Below are positions 1-7,888 of a stretch of DNA of 11,412 nucleotides, piece after piece (position 1 is the first letter of the stretch; each line of letters begins with the position of its first letter). The notes beneath the pieces were generated by a model that saw nothing but the letters and a program-made list of their open reading frames with translations, was not told where the DNA came from and did no database searches. Made by a program: the position numbers and the translations under genes. Location: assembly GCA_027576995.1 (NCBI GenBank), contig JANBQC010000767.1, positions 1 to 11,412 of the forward strand. Reading direction: 5' to 3'. The stretch comes from Dimargaris cristalligena. Taxonomy: Eukaryota; Kickxellomycota; Dimargaritomycetes; Dimargaritales; Dimargaritaceae.

Positions 1-99
1 ATATATTTTAAAAAATCTTTTGATATTCACTATATTCATAATTGGGCGACTTCTTTGCCTAACCCAGCCCTTTTACCCCTTGTATCAAATCCCCACCAT

Positions 100-2060
100 C
101 GGAACAGCATCCCCTGTCAGTATAGACATCAATACCAACTCCGATATGCTTTATTAGAGCATGACGCACACATCACTATATACATGGCTATGGCAACAGC
201 TATATGTTGCATACGCACAGTCGCCAGCTAAGTACCCATGGTCGCTCTACCACTGAGGGAGAGTCCGCCATGCACTAAACTTGCTTAGCCAAAACAGAGG
301 CTGTCTAGTCATAAAACAATCACAGTGTTCTATATAAGTTTTAATATATTAATCCGCTATTTGGGGAACATATGTTCTCAGACCGGTAGCGGAAGCATGA
401 CTTAATGCACCGGACTGAATTCCTACAACTCGTTGGATGCTTATTTTTGTATGCCTCGGGGAGGAGAAGTTCAGAATGGTTTTATGCACAAGGGGGGCCC
501 GTTAACCGGTTGCCGCGCCAGGAGACTAGACGGTAGGCTGCGGAGCACGGTAATTGGCCCACCGCGGTGTTGGCAATACACCCCATCCACCAATAGGTGT
601 ACACCCTTGGTAGGCCAACGAAGTTGGTGCCCTGCGAGTGGAGGGTAGGTTGGTCAAGTGAATGGATGGCAGCCCGGCATGCACCCTCCTGAATTTCAAG
701 GATCAGAAGGTAGTGAAAGGCTCCGCGCCCCAGCCAAGAAGGTGTTCAAGTTGGGCCCTCGCTGACTGCAGCTTGCTATTGATTAGTTCAGTGGGCTGTA
801 GACCCATATTCCCCCAAAAATTTACAATCAAAATGAGGTTATCCATCTCGGTGGACGGTTTGTGAGACCTGTTTAGCCGTGTTGAGATGTCGGAGCAAAT
901 TATTTTCTGGAGGTGAGTGGAATAGCCAAAAATCCAGAGCTATGGTGAGTAACCTTATAATATTAAGACATTGGACCTATTATCCGGTGTACAATGTAAA
1001 TGTAATATATTCTAATATAGACTGTAGATAAACAGAATAGTCAGAGAACGTCCGGCTTGTAAAGAAGGTATTGAATCCATACACGCTGAATGCCTGGCGT
1101 GTATTATTATTCACCCTAATTATAATACAAACGCCGATAATAGGGCAGTTAGAGGTAAATGGTATGAGACTGTTAGCCAGAGGGAGTAACAACTGGACAC
1201 GAACTAAGATGATATACTCTGCTTGGAAGAACAGCCAGTGCCGATATAGATTGAGTTGCTAGCCGTGGCAGTAGGCTAAAATTGTTTATTGAAGATCAAG
1301 GTTTGCACTCAAGTAGAATTGAGATATTCGAGTGAAGCAATATATTATCAGTTACTCATAGAATATACGATAAAGCTGGTAGAGGGATTCATTGCTGGAA
1401 ACGGCACTAGCTCCTTGTAAGAACTTTGGCCTTGAGATATATTAGTAATATAGTTGGAGTTTTTTAGTGAATTGGGTTGATGGTGTCTAATAACTGGTGA
1501 ATAGCGGTCACCGTATTCCAGATACCAAGTTGACTGGCCTGGGTTCGTGCCCAGTTATGTGCGGCATGGTGGATCCCTTGGCTTGCAGGATACAGTAAGG
1601 GGTAAATCGAATAGGGCATAATTGGCTTCTTTTATTTCTGAGAACCAGTATTGACTCTATACGACATTATACTATTAAGATATTCCGGTCCAGAAGAATA
1701 CTCATATCCGAAGGGTAGACATTATCTCCGCTTAAACATAAGCCCACCTATCATACCTTCTAGTGAATCACTATGATATTGAACCATATTTACACTGGCG
1801 ACCTGCCAGCAATACTTGCCGCTACGTATGGCGTGCCTTATCAATATATCAGACCAGTGTACCCTCATGCCCCGTTGATTACTGTCCAGTACTAGTGTTT
1901 AGTTGCTTCTCCCGCGCCCTTCTTTTATTGGAGTTTTTATTGGAGTTTATCAACATTATTGGTGGTAGGAAACTCTTCCACCCTCTGTGACCCCGTTTCT
2001 CCTGAGCTCCCTACAAGAGCTCCTTACCCCCACAGCCCTCCAGGCTATATACGTATCAGG
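100..2060 (-). mobile_element. Decayed Ty3/gypsy pol relic (RT, RNase H, integrase)
   Basis: Minus-strand reading gives gypsy pol motifs in the right order, broken by stops and frameshifts. The RT LPFG/NAP region is near 1585-1620 (reads MPYSIYPL). The YLDD active site is at 1513-1524 and now reads YLEY, followed by GDRYSP. The thumb (INNFSLLPRL) is near 1270-1300. RNase H follows at 980-1250, with TSNCPIIGV where the TDAS...IGAVL box belongs and SDYSVY where the NY box belongs. The connection NNLLRHLNTAKQ is at 868-911. The integrase zinc region (YWWMG, later a Cys) is near 560-690. The SDRG-type core motif reads SGRAT at 240-254, and a TDG-like remnant lies near 120-135. The RT N-terminus probably reaches about 2060. 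Catalytic Asp residues are lost in RT and integrase. The right-to-left order fits one insertion. Edges are uncertain and the element may run off the left end of the window. Confidence 0.72.
1923..1946. repeat. Two-copy 12-bp tandem repeat
   Basis: The unit TTTTATTGGAGT occurs twice head to tail without mismatch. It lies in the presumed N-terminal RT part of the gypsy relic. A slippage duplication is the simplest reading. Confidence 0.9.
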
Positions 2061-2269
2061 TATATACAGGAAGTGCATGCAGCATCAATTGACCATCTTG
2101 TGGTGGTGGTGATTAGTAACTGGGGTCTTTCGATAATGGGCTATGGTATTTCACCACCTCAATGTTAAGTTTAGAAACCAGCGGGATATAGCTTAGCTCC
2201 TGGCATGAAGCCGGCATATTAACCATGGTTGACATATCATTCTACGTAGGTTTACAGGAAAATGTTATA
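2061..2269. other. Unassigned AT-rich spacer between relics
   Basis: I see no gene or RNA here. It includes a short GTG/GGT-rich run near 2099-2110. It could hold more of the gypsy relic to the left or of the copia relic to the right, but I found no clear motif. Confidence 0.5.
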
Positions 2270-2870
2270 AAAATCTACTGCAGCTGTAAAGAAAGGGCCA
2301 ATGGCTGGTTAGAGGATCCTCTTCCCAATCATCATCGAGTATTGAGGGGCATGTCATAAGTAAGGCAACCCACTGGAAGACAACCGAGTTTAATCAGATG
2401 GGGTCAGTATGTTAGTTGGGTGACTGTGTCCTTCATAACCACTGTAGGTGTTTATGCTAGCACAGTGAACGCCACCACCAGGAGAACCCTATTGGGTAAG
2501 CCGGTACATAATGTTTATAGAACTCGCTTAATCATTACCCATGTCAGCCTATAAAGTTTGACTGCACCTAGTTTGCTGCCCTCCTTGGCACCCATATACA
2601 GGATAAGTGGCATACTTACAGTTCCACCCAAATGGCCAGTTGACCTCTTAGTATAATTTTGGATATTGTAAATTTTTCTATCTTACTAACTGACTAGTAC
2701 GGGACCATAATGCCAGTATCACTCCCTGGCTTTAACCTCCTTATTCAGTTGGGTGCTGGGGCATGGCCCATGTTATGATGGATTGCCATGGTAGGAAATG
2801 GTACGATTTTTAGATTCATGGTATTCTGTTCCTACCGATGAATTGTTCTATTGTTGGTATATATTTTTAG
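2270..2870 (+). mobile_element. Decayed Ty1/copia integrase relic
   Basis: One reading frame, interrupted by stops, resembles a copia integrase from zinc finger to the C-terminal domain. A YCSC cysteine cluster at 2275-2287 sits where the second half of the HHCC finger belongs. The core reads WGQYVSWVT at 2399-2425, followed by GVYAST near 2447-2461, which matches the copia pattern of a GG.YF..F.DD stretch followed by VY.L. The usual DD pair has become VS at 2426-2431. A remnant of the QQNG.AER glutamate motif lies near 2610-2645 (AAATGGC in the DNA). A remnant of the downstream FG.C / KL segment lies at 2750-2825 (WVLGHGPCY...VRFLD). All blocks share the frame starting at 2750, which argues for a real relic with few net indels. 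It cannot be active. Confidence 0.6.
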
Positions 2871-3142
2871 CGACTTTCACCAGTATTATGGCCTTCATAT
2901 TATAGTGTCTCATAATTAAAGAGAGAGCGTGGAGTGTGGGGCAGGTCCATTATCATTTTGCTCAGCCCGGGAATGCAGAGGAAGTAGGGAGTCCTGGTAT
3001 TCATAGGCCCGGTCTACAGCTAGCAGAGAAGACAGTGATCATGATACTGAAAGGGGTAGACTTGGAGCGCGGAAGCCCCTAGCACACGGATAGTGTAAGA
3101 AATGAATTTATGAATAAAGGGTCTTGAAGTGTACAAGTAAAA
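2871..3142. other. Unassigned spacer between copia relics
   Basis: There is no ORF of note and no recognised motif. By position it could be the poorly conserved integrase-RT linker of the element on its left, or the 5' end of the gag-like relic on its right. Confidence 0.4.
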
Positions 3143-3775
3143 TTGACTAACAAAAACATTTTTTTAGGAAAAATATGTGACAAAATGATTATACACCAAT
3201 TAGACAACAGCACACATTCCTTCGCAGGATTCTGGAATGTTTATAAATGCATGTCCGATTATTTCAATCGGACTAACTGTTTACAAGAAAACATGACTAA
3301 AAAAGAGACTATGGTCGAATGGATCGTTGGGAAGGTTTCGGCCACAAATGTGTAACAGTATATTGCAGTATTGGCCAGAAGCAAAACAGGGGGGAATCGT
3401 CAACCTAATAAAAGCGTACTTACTGTAAGATTTGTTGAAATAGGCACTGCATAGTATTGTTATCCACTGTCAGCAATTGAGCGCGGCATGCAGGACTGCA
3501 GCACTATACATGCTGTCAATAGTGCCCAATTCATACGAAATATGTCGACACCATTCAAATTCACCCCGGCATACAGCTATTTAGTATAATTACTAAGCCA
3601 CATTACACACATGGAATAGGTTGACTGCAGTAGCACCGAGACCTAGTGGACCAGTAACACTGGCAATTATGTCATTGCAGGGCAGAGCTGGTATTCACAA
3701 AGGTGGGTTCACTCCCATTGCAAGATCAGCGAGGTTTTGAGGATGGGATGATATGTGTTCTCGCTGCATTTATTT
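3143..3775 (+). mobile_element. Probable decayed copia gag and protease relic
   Basis: Three motif blocks follow one another in a single frame, separated by stops. A 71-codon open stretch (3143-3355) has the hydrophobic/charged pattern of a copia gag core (IIHQLDNSTHSF, then FWNVYKCMSDYF, then FNRTN). A basic linker (RSKTGGNRQPNK) follows. At 3458-3499 a C-x12-C block has its outer Cys residues at the spacing of a CX2CX4HX4C zinc knuckle; the second Cys is now Leu and the His is now Arg, while DC at the end is kept. At 3623 an Asp-Cys-Ser-Ser-Thr stretch replaces the protease DSGAT box, preceded by a stop where a Trp codon is usual. EVLRMG and FSLHL near 3731-3770 match the protease VLYVP...LLS end. 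Gag sequences diverge quickly, so the first block is the weakest part. Confidence 0.5.
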
Positions 3776-3788
3776 TTTAAAAAATAAA
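3769..3788. repeat. Perfect 20-bp AT palindrome
   Basis: TTTATTTTTTAAAAAATAAA is a perfect inverted repeat with no spacer. It sits where the copia gag-protease relic ends and a 250-bp very AT-rich spacer begins. It may be a cruciform-prone point or simply chance in AT-rich DNA. Confidence 0.9.
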
Positions 3789-4038
3789 CAAATAGAGTAA
3801 ACTAAGTGCTATCATCGATGTCATAGATGAAAATAAGAGAAATAATCAAAATCAACAAAATTAATGGCGATTCAAACTTGATAATACTAAGTACTTAAGT
3901 TGAAGTGATCAGGGGTTACTTGTATTTCATCCTTGGCTAAAAAATTATGTTCCCAAGTTCGTTGGAACTATGGGGTTTATATAAAAAAAAAGGAATGGTC
4001 AACTATGGATACTCAGTTTTTGTCATGACTGGCTGTAC
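3776..4038. other. Very AT-rich spacer
   Basis: I see no gene, RNA or recognisable retroelement motif on either strand. A 9-base A tract is present near 3983-3991. It separates two copia relics that face opposite ways. Confidence 0.5.
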
Positions 4039-4400
4039 TCATTTGGGTGAAATTCGATGAAACTGTTCTTTGAGGGGGGTGTATAAGGGATTAATAGGTA
4101 AACCGAGGGAATATAAGCCAAGTAATAAATAGGTCAAATTCAGGGCGGGATATTTATAAACTTGGATAACACAGTGGGGTTGCCCTAATGGGAATATTAA
4201 ATAAATAAAAGGGAATGCAAAAGAAACCTGATGGAGGCCATATAAAACTAAAAAAATATGGTGGGAACAAACGAGTCTATGGACCAATGTGTAGGTATAA
4301 TAAGCCAAGTCCAACAGCTATGCCCCAGGGGGGGGGATAGACAAGGTTGCTCCAACAATAGCTGGTGTTGTTATGGAACGTAATAGAGTGTGGTAAAATC
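4039..4400 (-). mobile_element. Decayed Ty1/copia reverse transcriptase relic
   Basis: A 91-codon minus-strand open stretch is a worn copia RT palm. LYGLHQ at 4228-4245 matches the hallmark LYGLKQ block, and the DNA here is close to the usual codons. It is followed by HCVIQVYKY, where the D.C.(Y/F) block belongs. LTYLLL then leads into GLYS at 4108-4119, at the place of the YVDD active site. KEQFHRIS at 4048-4071 matches the segment before the DLG block. Upstream, the QP.GF region near 4325-4350 is disrupted by runs of C and G (nine G at 4328-4336 on the plus strand). Both catalytic Asp residues are lost. I could not trace RNase H at lower coordinates, so the element looks truncated there. 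Confidence 0.72.
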
Positions 4401-4676
4401 TAATGAGGACAAGTAGTGCAGAACGGCCTCAGCTGGATTAAGTTAGGTTAGTCAATGTCATAAATATATTTCTTAATAGTTTTCCCGTACAAATATCATT
4501 TAAAACCTTATAGGGCTAAACTGAAATTTCCCAATGACTTTGAGAGCTATATGATACAATACAATTTTAACGATTGCAGCCTGTCATGCTTAATAATCCA
4601 TAGGATTAGAGCCGACTATGAAGGATTAGATGCCATCATCACCTAGCTCCATCAATGGGGGGCGGGAATTTGGCCT
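4401..4676. other. Unassigned spacer left of the solo LTR
   Basis: I recognise no gene or motif, apart from a G-rich run GGGGGGCGGGAA at about 4656-4667. That run ends 9 bp before the putative LTR and resembles a polypurine tract, but it does not directly abut the LTR. Confidence 0.4.
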
Positions 4677-5052
4677 TGTTGAAGAATCAGTGTTCTTCAG
4701 CCATTCCCGCCACTCGATTTACCTATTCCATATATCCCCTTCATTATATACCATCTATTATCAGTTACCTATTATATTACTATCTGGTATCGTCTTCCAA
4801 TATCTTCTATGCTGGTTCGACGCCTTCATCATTAGTCAGCTCGGCTATATAAAGCCGAGCCAATTCCTAAAGTTATTCTACAGCTAATTACCTTTTATTC
4901 TATACCCTCTTTTATAGTTAACTCGATCTATTTGATATATCCCTTATTATTATCTATAAAGCGCCCTTCGCATCAACTGCTTGTGTGTTATCTCTTGTAA
5001 ACTCGTCTGAGGCGAAGCCATTTAATCATATCCTGGATTATTGTCTACAACA
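4677..5052 (+). mobile_element. Putative solo LTR (copia type)
   Basis: The segment starts TGTTG and ends CAACA, the terminal inverted repeat commonly seen in Ty1/copia LTRs, and its 376 bp is a normal LTR length. Inside are an 18-bp hairpin near the left end (GAAGAA/TTCTTC, 4681-4698) and a TATATAAA box at 4846-4853 on the plus strand, a usual place for the U3 promoter. No 5-bp target duplication is visible (GGCCT on the left, CAGCT on the right). No tRNA primer site follows. It could therefore be an old solo LTR, a 3' LTR with a polypurine-like tract upstream, or a chance pair of ends. A second copy is not present in the window. Confidence 0.5.
4839..4860 (+). promoter_or_regulatory. TATA box within a perfect 7-bp hairpin
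   Basis: GCTCGGC (4839-4845) and GCCGAGC (4854-4860) pair perfectly around the 8-base loop TATATAAA. The TATA consensus is better on the plus strand. This is the likely core promoter of the putative LTR. Confidence 0.55.
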
Positions 5053-5119
5053 CAGCTGTATATTTTGCATTGACACTTGCCTGAATATGGAATATTTATA
5101 ACACAGTACGTCCATTGTG
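5053..5119. other. Short spacer right of the LTR
   Basis: There is no clear motif. It may be a worn part of the RT that follows, since RT motifs begin within about 70 bp. Confidence 0.35.
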
Positions 5120-5740
5120 ATAATGTTTAGTACCATCATGGTCAACTAGCTAATTCAGATTGACACTCTAAGGTCTTTCGGTGTATACATGCTCCCACAG
5201 GCAGTGTCCTATTCCCAGGTACATATATATATACTAATATCCCGCTGGAATTCCCTGGAGATAACTTAAGACCAATACACCACTTGGTGCGGTATTCTTA
5301 GGAGCCTTCCCTTGTAAACTGAGACCAGTATTGGGGTGGAGAACTGTCGTGATTTGAGGCATGAACTTGGCAGATACATTAGCTACCAAATATTGGAGGA
5401 CTTTACCATGTTGAAAAATATGCACCGACGGGTACATTGTTATATCCTATTTCTGGCCAATTTTGTCAATTTATTTGAGTTTCCTATGCCCTTCCATATT
5501 AGCCTCTTAAAGTGCCCCCTGCTGACTATACTATTCAATAAAACTAACCATCCAGTAGCACCCACCGTCCTTAAGCTGCTTTCTTCCCGTCTATACCGTC
5601 TTAATGGTGCATCTTTAGCATTTCCAAAAGACACTACCTAACTATGTTGTTCAACAATAATGTATCTATATCACTTAGGCTTGGCGATCCTGTAAAGTAG
5701 ACAACCACATCAATACAATAGGGGTCGTAAGTCTTGGCCG
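5120..5740 (+). mobile_element. Decayed Ty3/gypsy RT to RNase H relic
   Basis: Plus-strand motifs run in gypsy order. FST lies near 5127. The DNA at 5176-5198 is close to the usual codons for the FGL.NAP block. The Asp-Asp site at 5233-5238 now reads TN, in the context IYTNIPLEFPGDN, followed by HHLVR. A 101-codon open stretch (5336-5641) then carries the thumb and connection: LGRYIS at 5366-5383, FLANF at 5450-5464 with later Phe and Pro-Leu spacing, then LKLLSS at 5570-5587 followed by a Phe and an Asp-Thr, at the start of RNase H. A weaker LGLAIL remnant of the RNase H IGAVL box lies before 5740. The NAP-to-active-site spacing is shorter than usual, so a deletion is likely. No integrase was traced. 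Confidence 0.72.
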
Positions 5741-5755
5741 GGGGGTTCCGGCCAA
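5734..5755. repeat. GC-rich 8-bp stem hairpin
   Basis: TTGGCCGG (5734-5741) and CCGGCCAA (5748-5755) pair perfectly around a GGGGTT loop. It stands out in AT-rich surroundings. It has no T tract and no reading frame context, so no function is claimed. Confidence 0.85.
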
Positions 5756-6159
5756 TAATTGGAACTTTGGGGGATGCAGCCAAGGGTATAGTTTTGGTTC
5801 TGTACAATAATCCCGACAGTAGACAGAAAATTACACGTTCATTACAAAACTAAATATTTAGTTAATAGAAGGGAAGAGAAGCAAAAATAATAGGCGTTTA
5901 TAATCGAATTCATTGGAATACGAAGTGGTTAAGCGATTGGGTCTTTTGGTGAGAAATATGATTATAGAATAAATATGCGGAGATCAGGAGTTACTTAACC
6001 CTTGACCCCGACTGAATACTTGTTGATATCTAAAGGGCCAAAATTCGCGAGCCTAACGACTCCAAAAAGGCTGTGTGCGCCAAGTGAGACGGATATAAAC
6101 AACTGATCGCACTCAAGAGAGTCGACAACGTACCCCAACTTGGGCCTTATTACCTCTTG
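5756..6159. other. Unassigned AT-rich stretch
   Basis: About 400 bp with no ORF of note, no RNA and no motif I can place. It lies just past the readable ends of a plus-strand gypsy relic and a minus-strand copia relic. It could contain gypsy RNase H/integrase remnants or a copia 3' LTR too worn to recognise. Confidence 0.5.
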
Positions 6160-7073
6160 TTTCTGCTCAACCACCTTCGTTTATCGACGTACGCTATATT
6201 CATTTTTTTTACCACAAAAAATACTCCTTACCAACCAAAAGATTCGATAAAATTGACCTCCTAGAGACATATACCGACCGCTAGCTGCTTTCTTCCTATA
6301 TACAAGGGGTTATCAGCTCATCAATTCGCTGGTTCCTATTAGGAGTCTGTTTACATTGGCCACCCTTTATATTCAGAGGAAGTCTTGTTCGGTAAGTCAG
6401 TTCCCCTGCTTGATCTGAGAAGAGGGTCGTTTGTAATGAACCTATATATAGAACACCCGCGATAAATATAGTAGTGCCATAAAAAACCGCATAGGTATAG
6501 ATAACCGAAATGTGATATGTTGTCGAGGTAGTTGGAATGATATGTTCGGCCGTATCAAACGTTTCGAGGCCTGGGAGGGCTAGGGTTGATACTATCAATT
6601 GCCCTCATCTATTTCTGCGCTTTACAACAGTACATAACTGGGGATTCCGATTAGCGATAATACCTGGACTAGTACATTTCGCTATTTAGGGAATAAGTGT
6701 GGGCTATGAAGGACTCCCCTATACGTTCGTTCCTGAAGAGCCCGTGCTATTTAATTACCAGCTGAAGCGTATACTCCAACTTCTTTAGGTGGGCCTAACC
6801 TTCAAAATCCATACATGCTACTTAGAAAATGATACTGACCGTCTAAGACACCCGGAGAGCCACAAGTGATTGGGGAATTTCCCAGAATACTAGGGCGGAT
6901 TATTGGTAGCTCTTCAAATAATTCACTTAAACTATTTTGTCCTCTCCGCCCTCAGCTCTCAGCCCTCCCCGAACTTGAACTCCTCATTACTAATCACTCA
7001 TCTTACCCACCCTTGCCCCCTTATCCGACATACTATTGCAGCAATGAATAGCTACCACCTCTCCATAATACCT

Positions 7074-7090
7074 CAGTGATTGGGTCACTG
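7074..7090. repeat. Short perfect hairpin
   Basis: CAGTGA (7074-7079) and TCACTG (7085-7090) pair around a TTGGG loop. It lies within the copia RT relic, so it is probably incidental. Confidence 0.7.
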
Positions 7091-7174
7091 GGGTAGCTCG
7101 TATCATTGACCGTGGGGGGAGGGACCTGAGCGGCTGCTTGTTACCTATGCTAGGCCCGTAGCGTTCAATTGCCA

Positions 7175-7196
7175 CCCCCCACCCCCGCACCCTCCC
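7175..7196 (-). repeat. Canonical G-quadruplex-forming motif
   Basis: The plus strand reads C6-A-C5-GCA-C3-T-C3, so the minus strand has four runs of three or more G with loops of 1, 3 and 1 bases. A plus-strand GTGGGGGG at 7112-7119 is also the exact reverse complement of CCCCCCAC at 7175-7182. The motif falls inside the copia RT relic, about 0.7 kb upstream of the 7TM gene. Confidence 0.8.
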
Positions 7197-7330
7197 ATAC
7201 AGACCTGCACCATATCGGTATGTTTTGCATAATCATTGTGTAATCAATACGGTGGGGTAAAGGGGATGAAACAATATATGGGCTGTGAGGTCCAATTAAT
7301 GCATCTAATGAGACTGGATTTTACGTCTCC

Positions 7331-7888
7331 TCATTGTCCAAGTTCGCGGCCAACTAGTCATGCCAGTGTGCCATCAAATGTGTCTAAAGAGAGTCCATTA
7401 GACTAGGGGAGGTCGCTATTCCCCGGAAGCTGCACATTTTCCACGACGCCATCTGATAACTGGTGTATAAAGGTGGTAAATTCACCGCCCATCCCATGGA
7501 CGTGTTTGGACCTGGCTTACTCTCTTCTAACCGATTGTGGCCGACTATTGAATTGTTTGAACCACTATGCTTGATGTTGCTTGCTATTTATATTTTCCTA
7601 ATATAGAAACGTATCGCCGAATTATTCTTTGCAGTATCTATTTTTCCTGACCTTACCCTATTGTTATTACGTTTGCATACTGAACAATTGAACTATTTAA
7701 CGCATTTTGCTTTTTTTAATCGACTCACCCGCTCCTTTAGAATATTTTTCACACCTATCCAGCCAAGCTAGTATACTAGTTCACTACCGATACCAACCGT
7801 CGTTTCCGAAAAAGTCCCGCCTTTTCCAACCATCCAATTGTCACGCAGAACCGACCCATTTGGCTAAGTACCCATTCTAAACCTACGT
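7331..7888 (+). promoter_or_regulatory. Probable promoter and 5' UTR region of the 7TM gene
   Basis: This stretch has no ORF of note and no retroelement motif, and it ends at the start codon. It becomes pyrimidine-rich on the plus strand toward the gene. A TATTTATA element lies at 7585-7592 and a seven-T tract at 7711-7717; either could be promoter material, but neither is diagnostic. An in-frame TAA at 7865-7867 closes the frame upstream, so the coding region begins downstream of it. Confidence 0.45.

Larger units (their letters stand above)
6160..7330 (-). mobile_element. Decayed Ty1/copia RT and RNase H relic
   Basis: Minus-strand motifs occur in copia order. GLYG with a following Trp is at about 7180-7205, in place of LYGLKQ...W. 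RYYGEVV at about 7053-7072 stands where YVDD and its hydrophobic tail belong, and SMSD...KMSD follows. A YASAGN remnant near 6765-6790 fits the Y+S.VGSL block. A 100-codon open stretch (6296-6598) then carries RNase H: FDTAEH in place of the DADWAG box, VFYGTT at 6477-6487, SLQTT at 6425-6442, and an E..Y remnant near 6392-6403. RF..TK-like remnants reach about 6165. Catalytic Asp codons are substituted and several stops interrupt the frame. The RNase H block is the strongest part; the RT part is more worn. Confidence 0.6.

Noticed and set aside
229..270. Minus-strand match to a tRNA D-arm / A box (CTCAGTGGTAGAGC), suggesting a tRNA gene or SINE head.
   Set aside because: No anticodon stem or T-arm with a B box follows at the right distance, and the stretch falls exactly where the integrase SDRG-type motif of the gypsy relic is expected and reads SGRAT.
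596..605. GGTGTACACC 10-bp palindrome as an operator-like site.
   Set aside because: A palindrome of this length is expected by chance in 11 kb, and it lies in the integrase relic.
433..865. GC-richer patch with short plus-strand ORFs (71 and 67 codons).
   Set aside because: The opposite strand carries gypsy integrase finger and RNase H-integrase linker remnants, so the plus-strand ORFs look incidental.
1491..1557. tRNA-like fold: TAACTGG pairs with CCAGTTA and a CTGGG-TTCGTG-CCCAG arm resembles a T-arm.
   Set aside because: The two stems share the same bases and cannot form together, there is no D-arm consensus, and the segment overlaps the gypsy RT active-site remnant.
4630..4887. 85-codon plus-strand ORF with hydrophobic stretches.
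   Set aside because: It runs through the putative LTR terminus and its TATA hairpin, and its hydrophobicity follows from the pyrimidine-rich DNA.
5645..5656. TGTTGTTCAACA, which resembles two abutting LTR ends.
   Set aside because: Only 12 bp, with no LTR-like sequence on either side; most likely chance.
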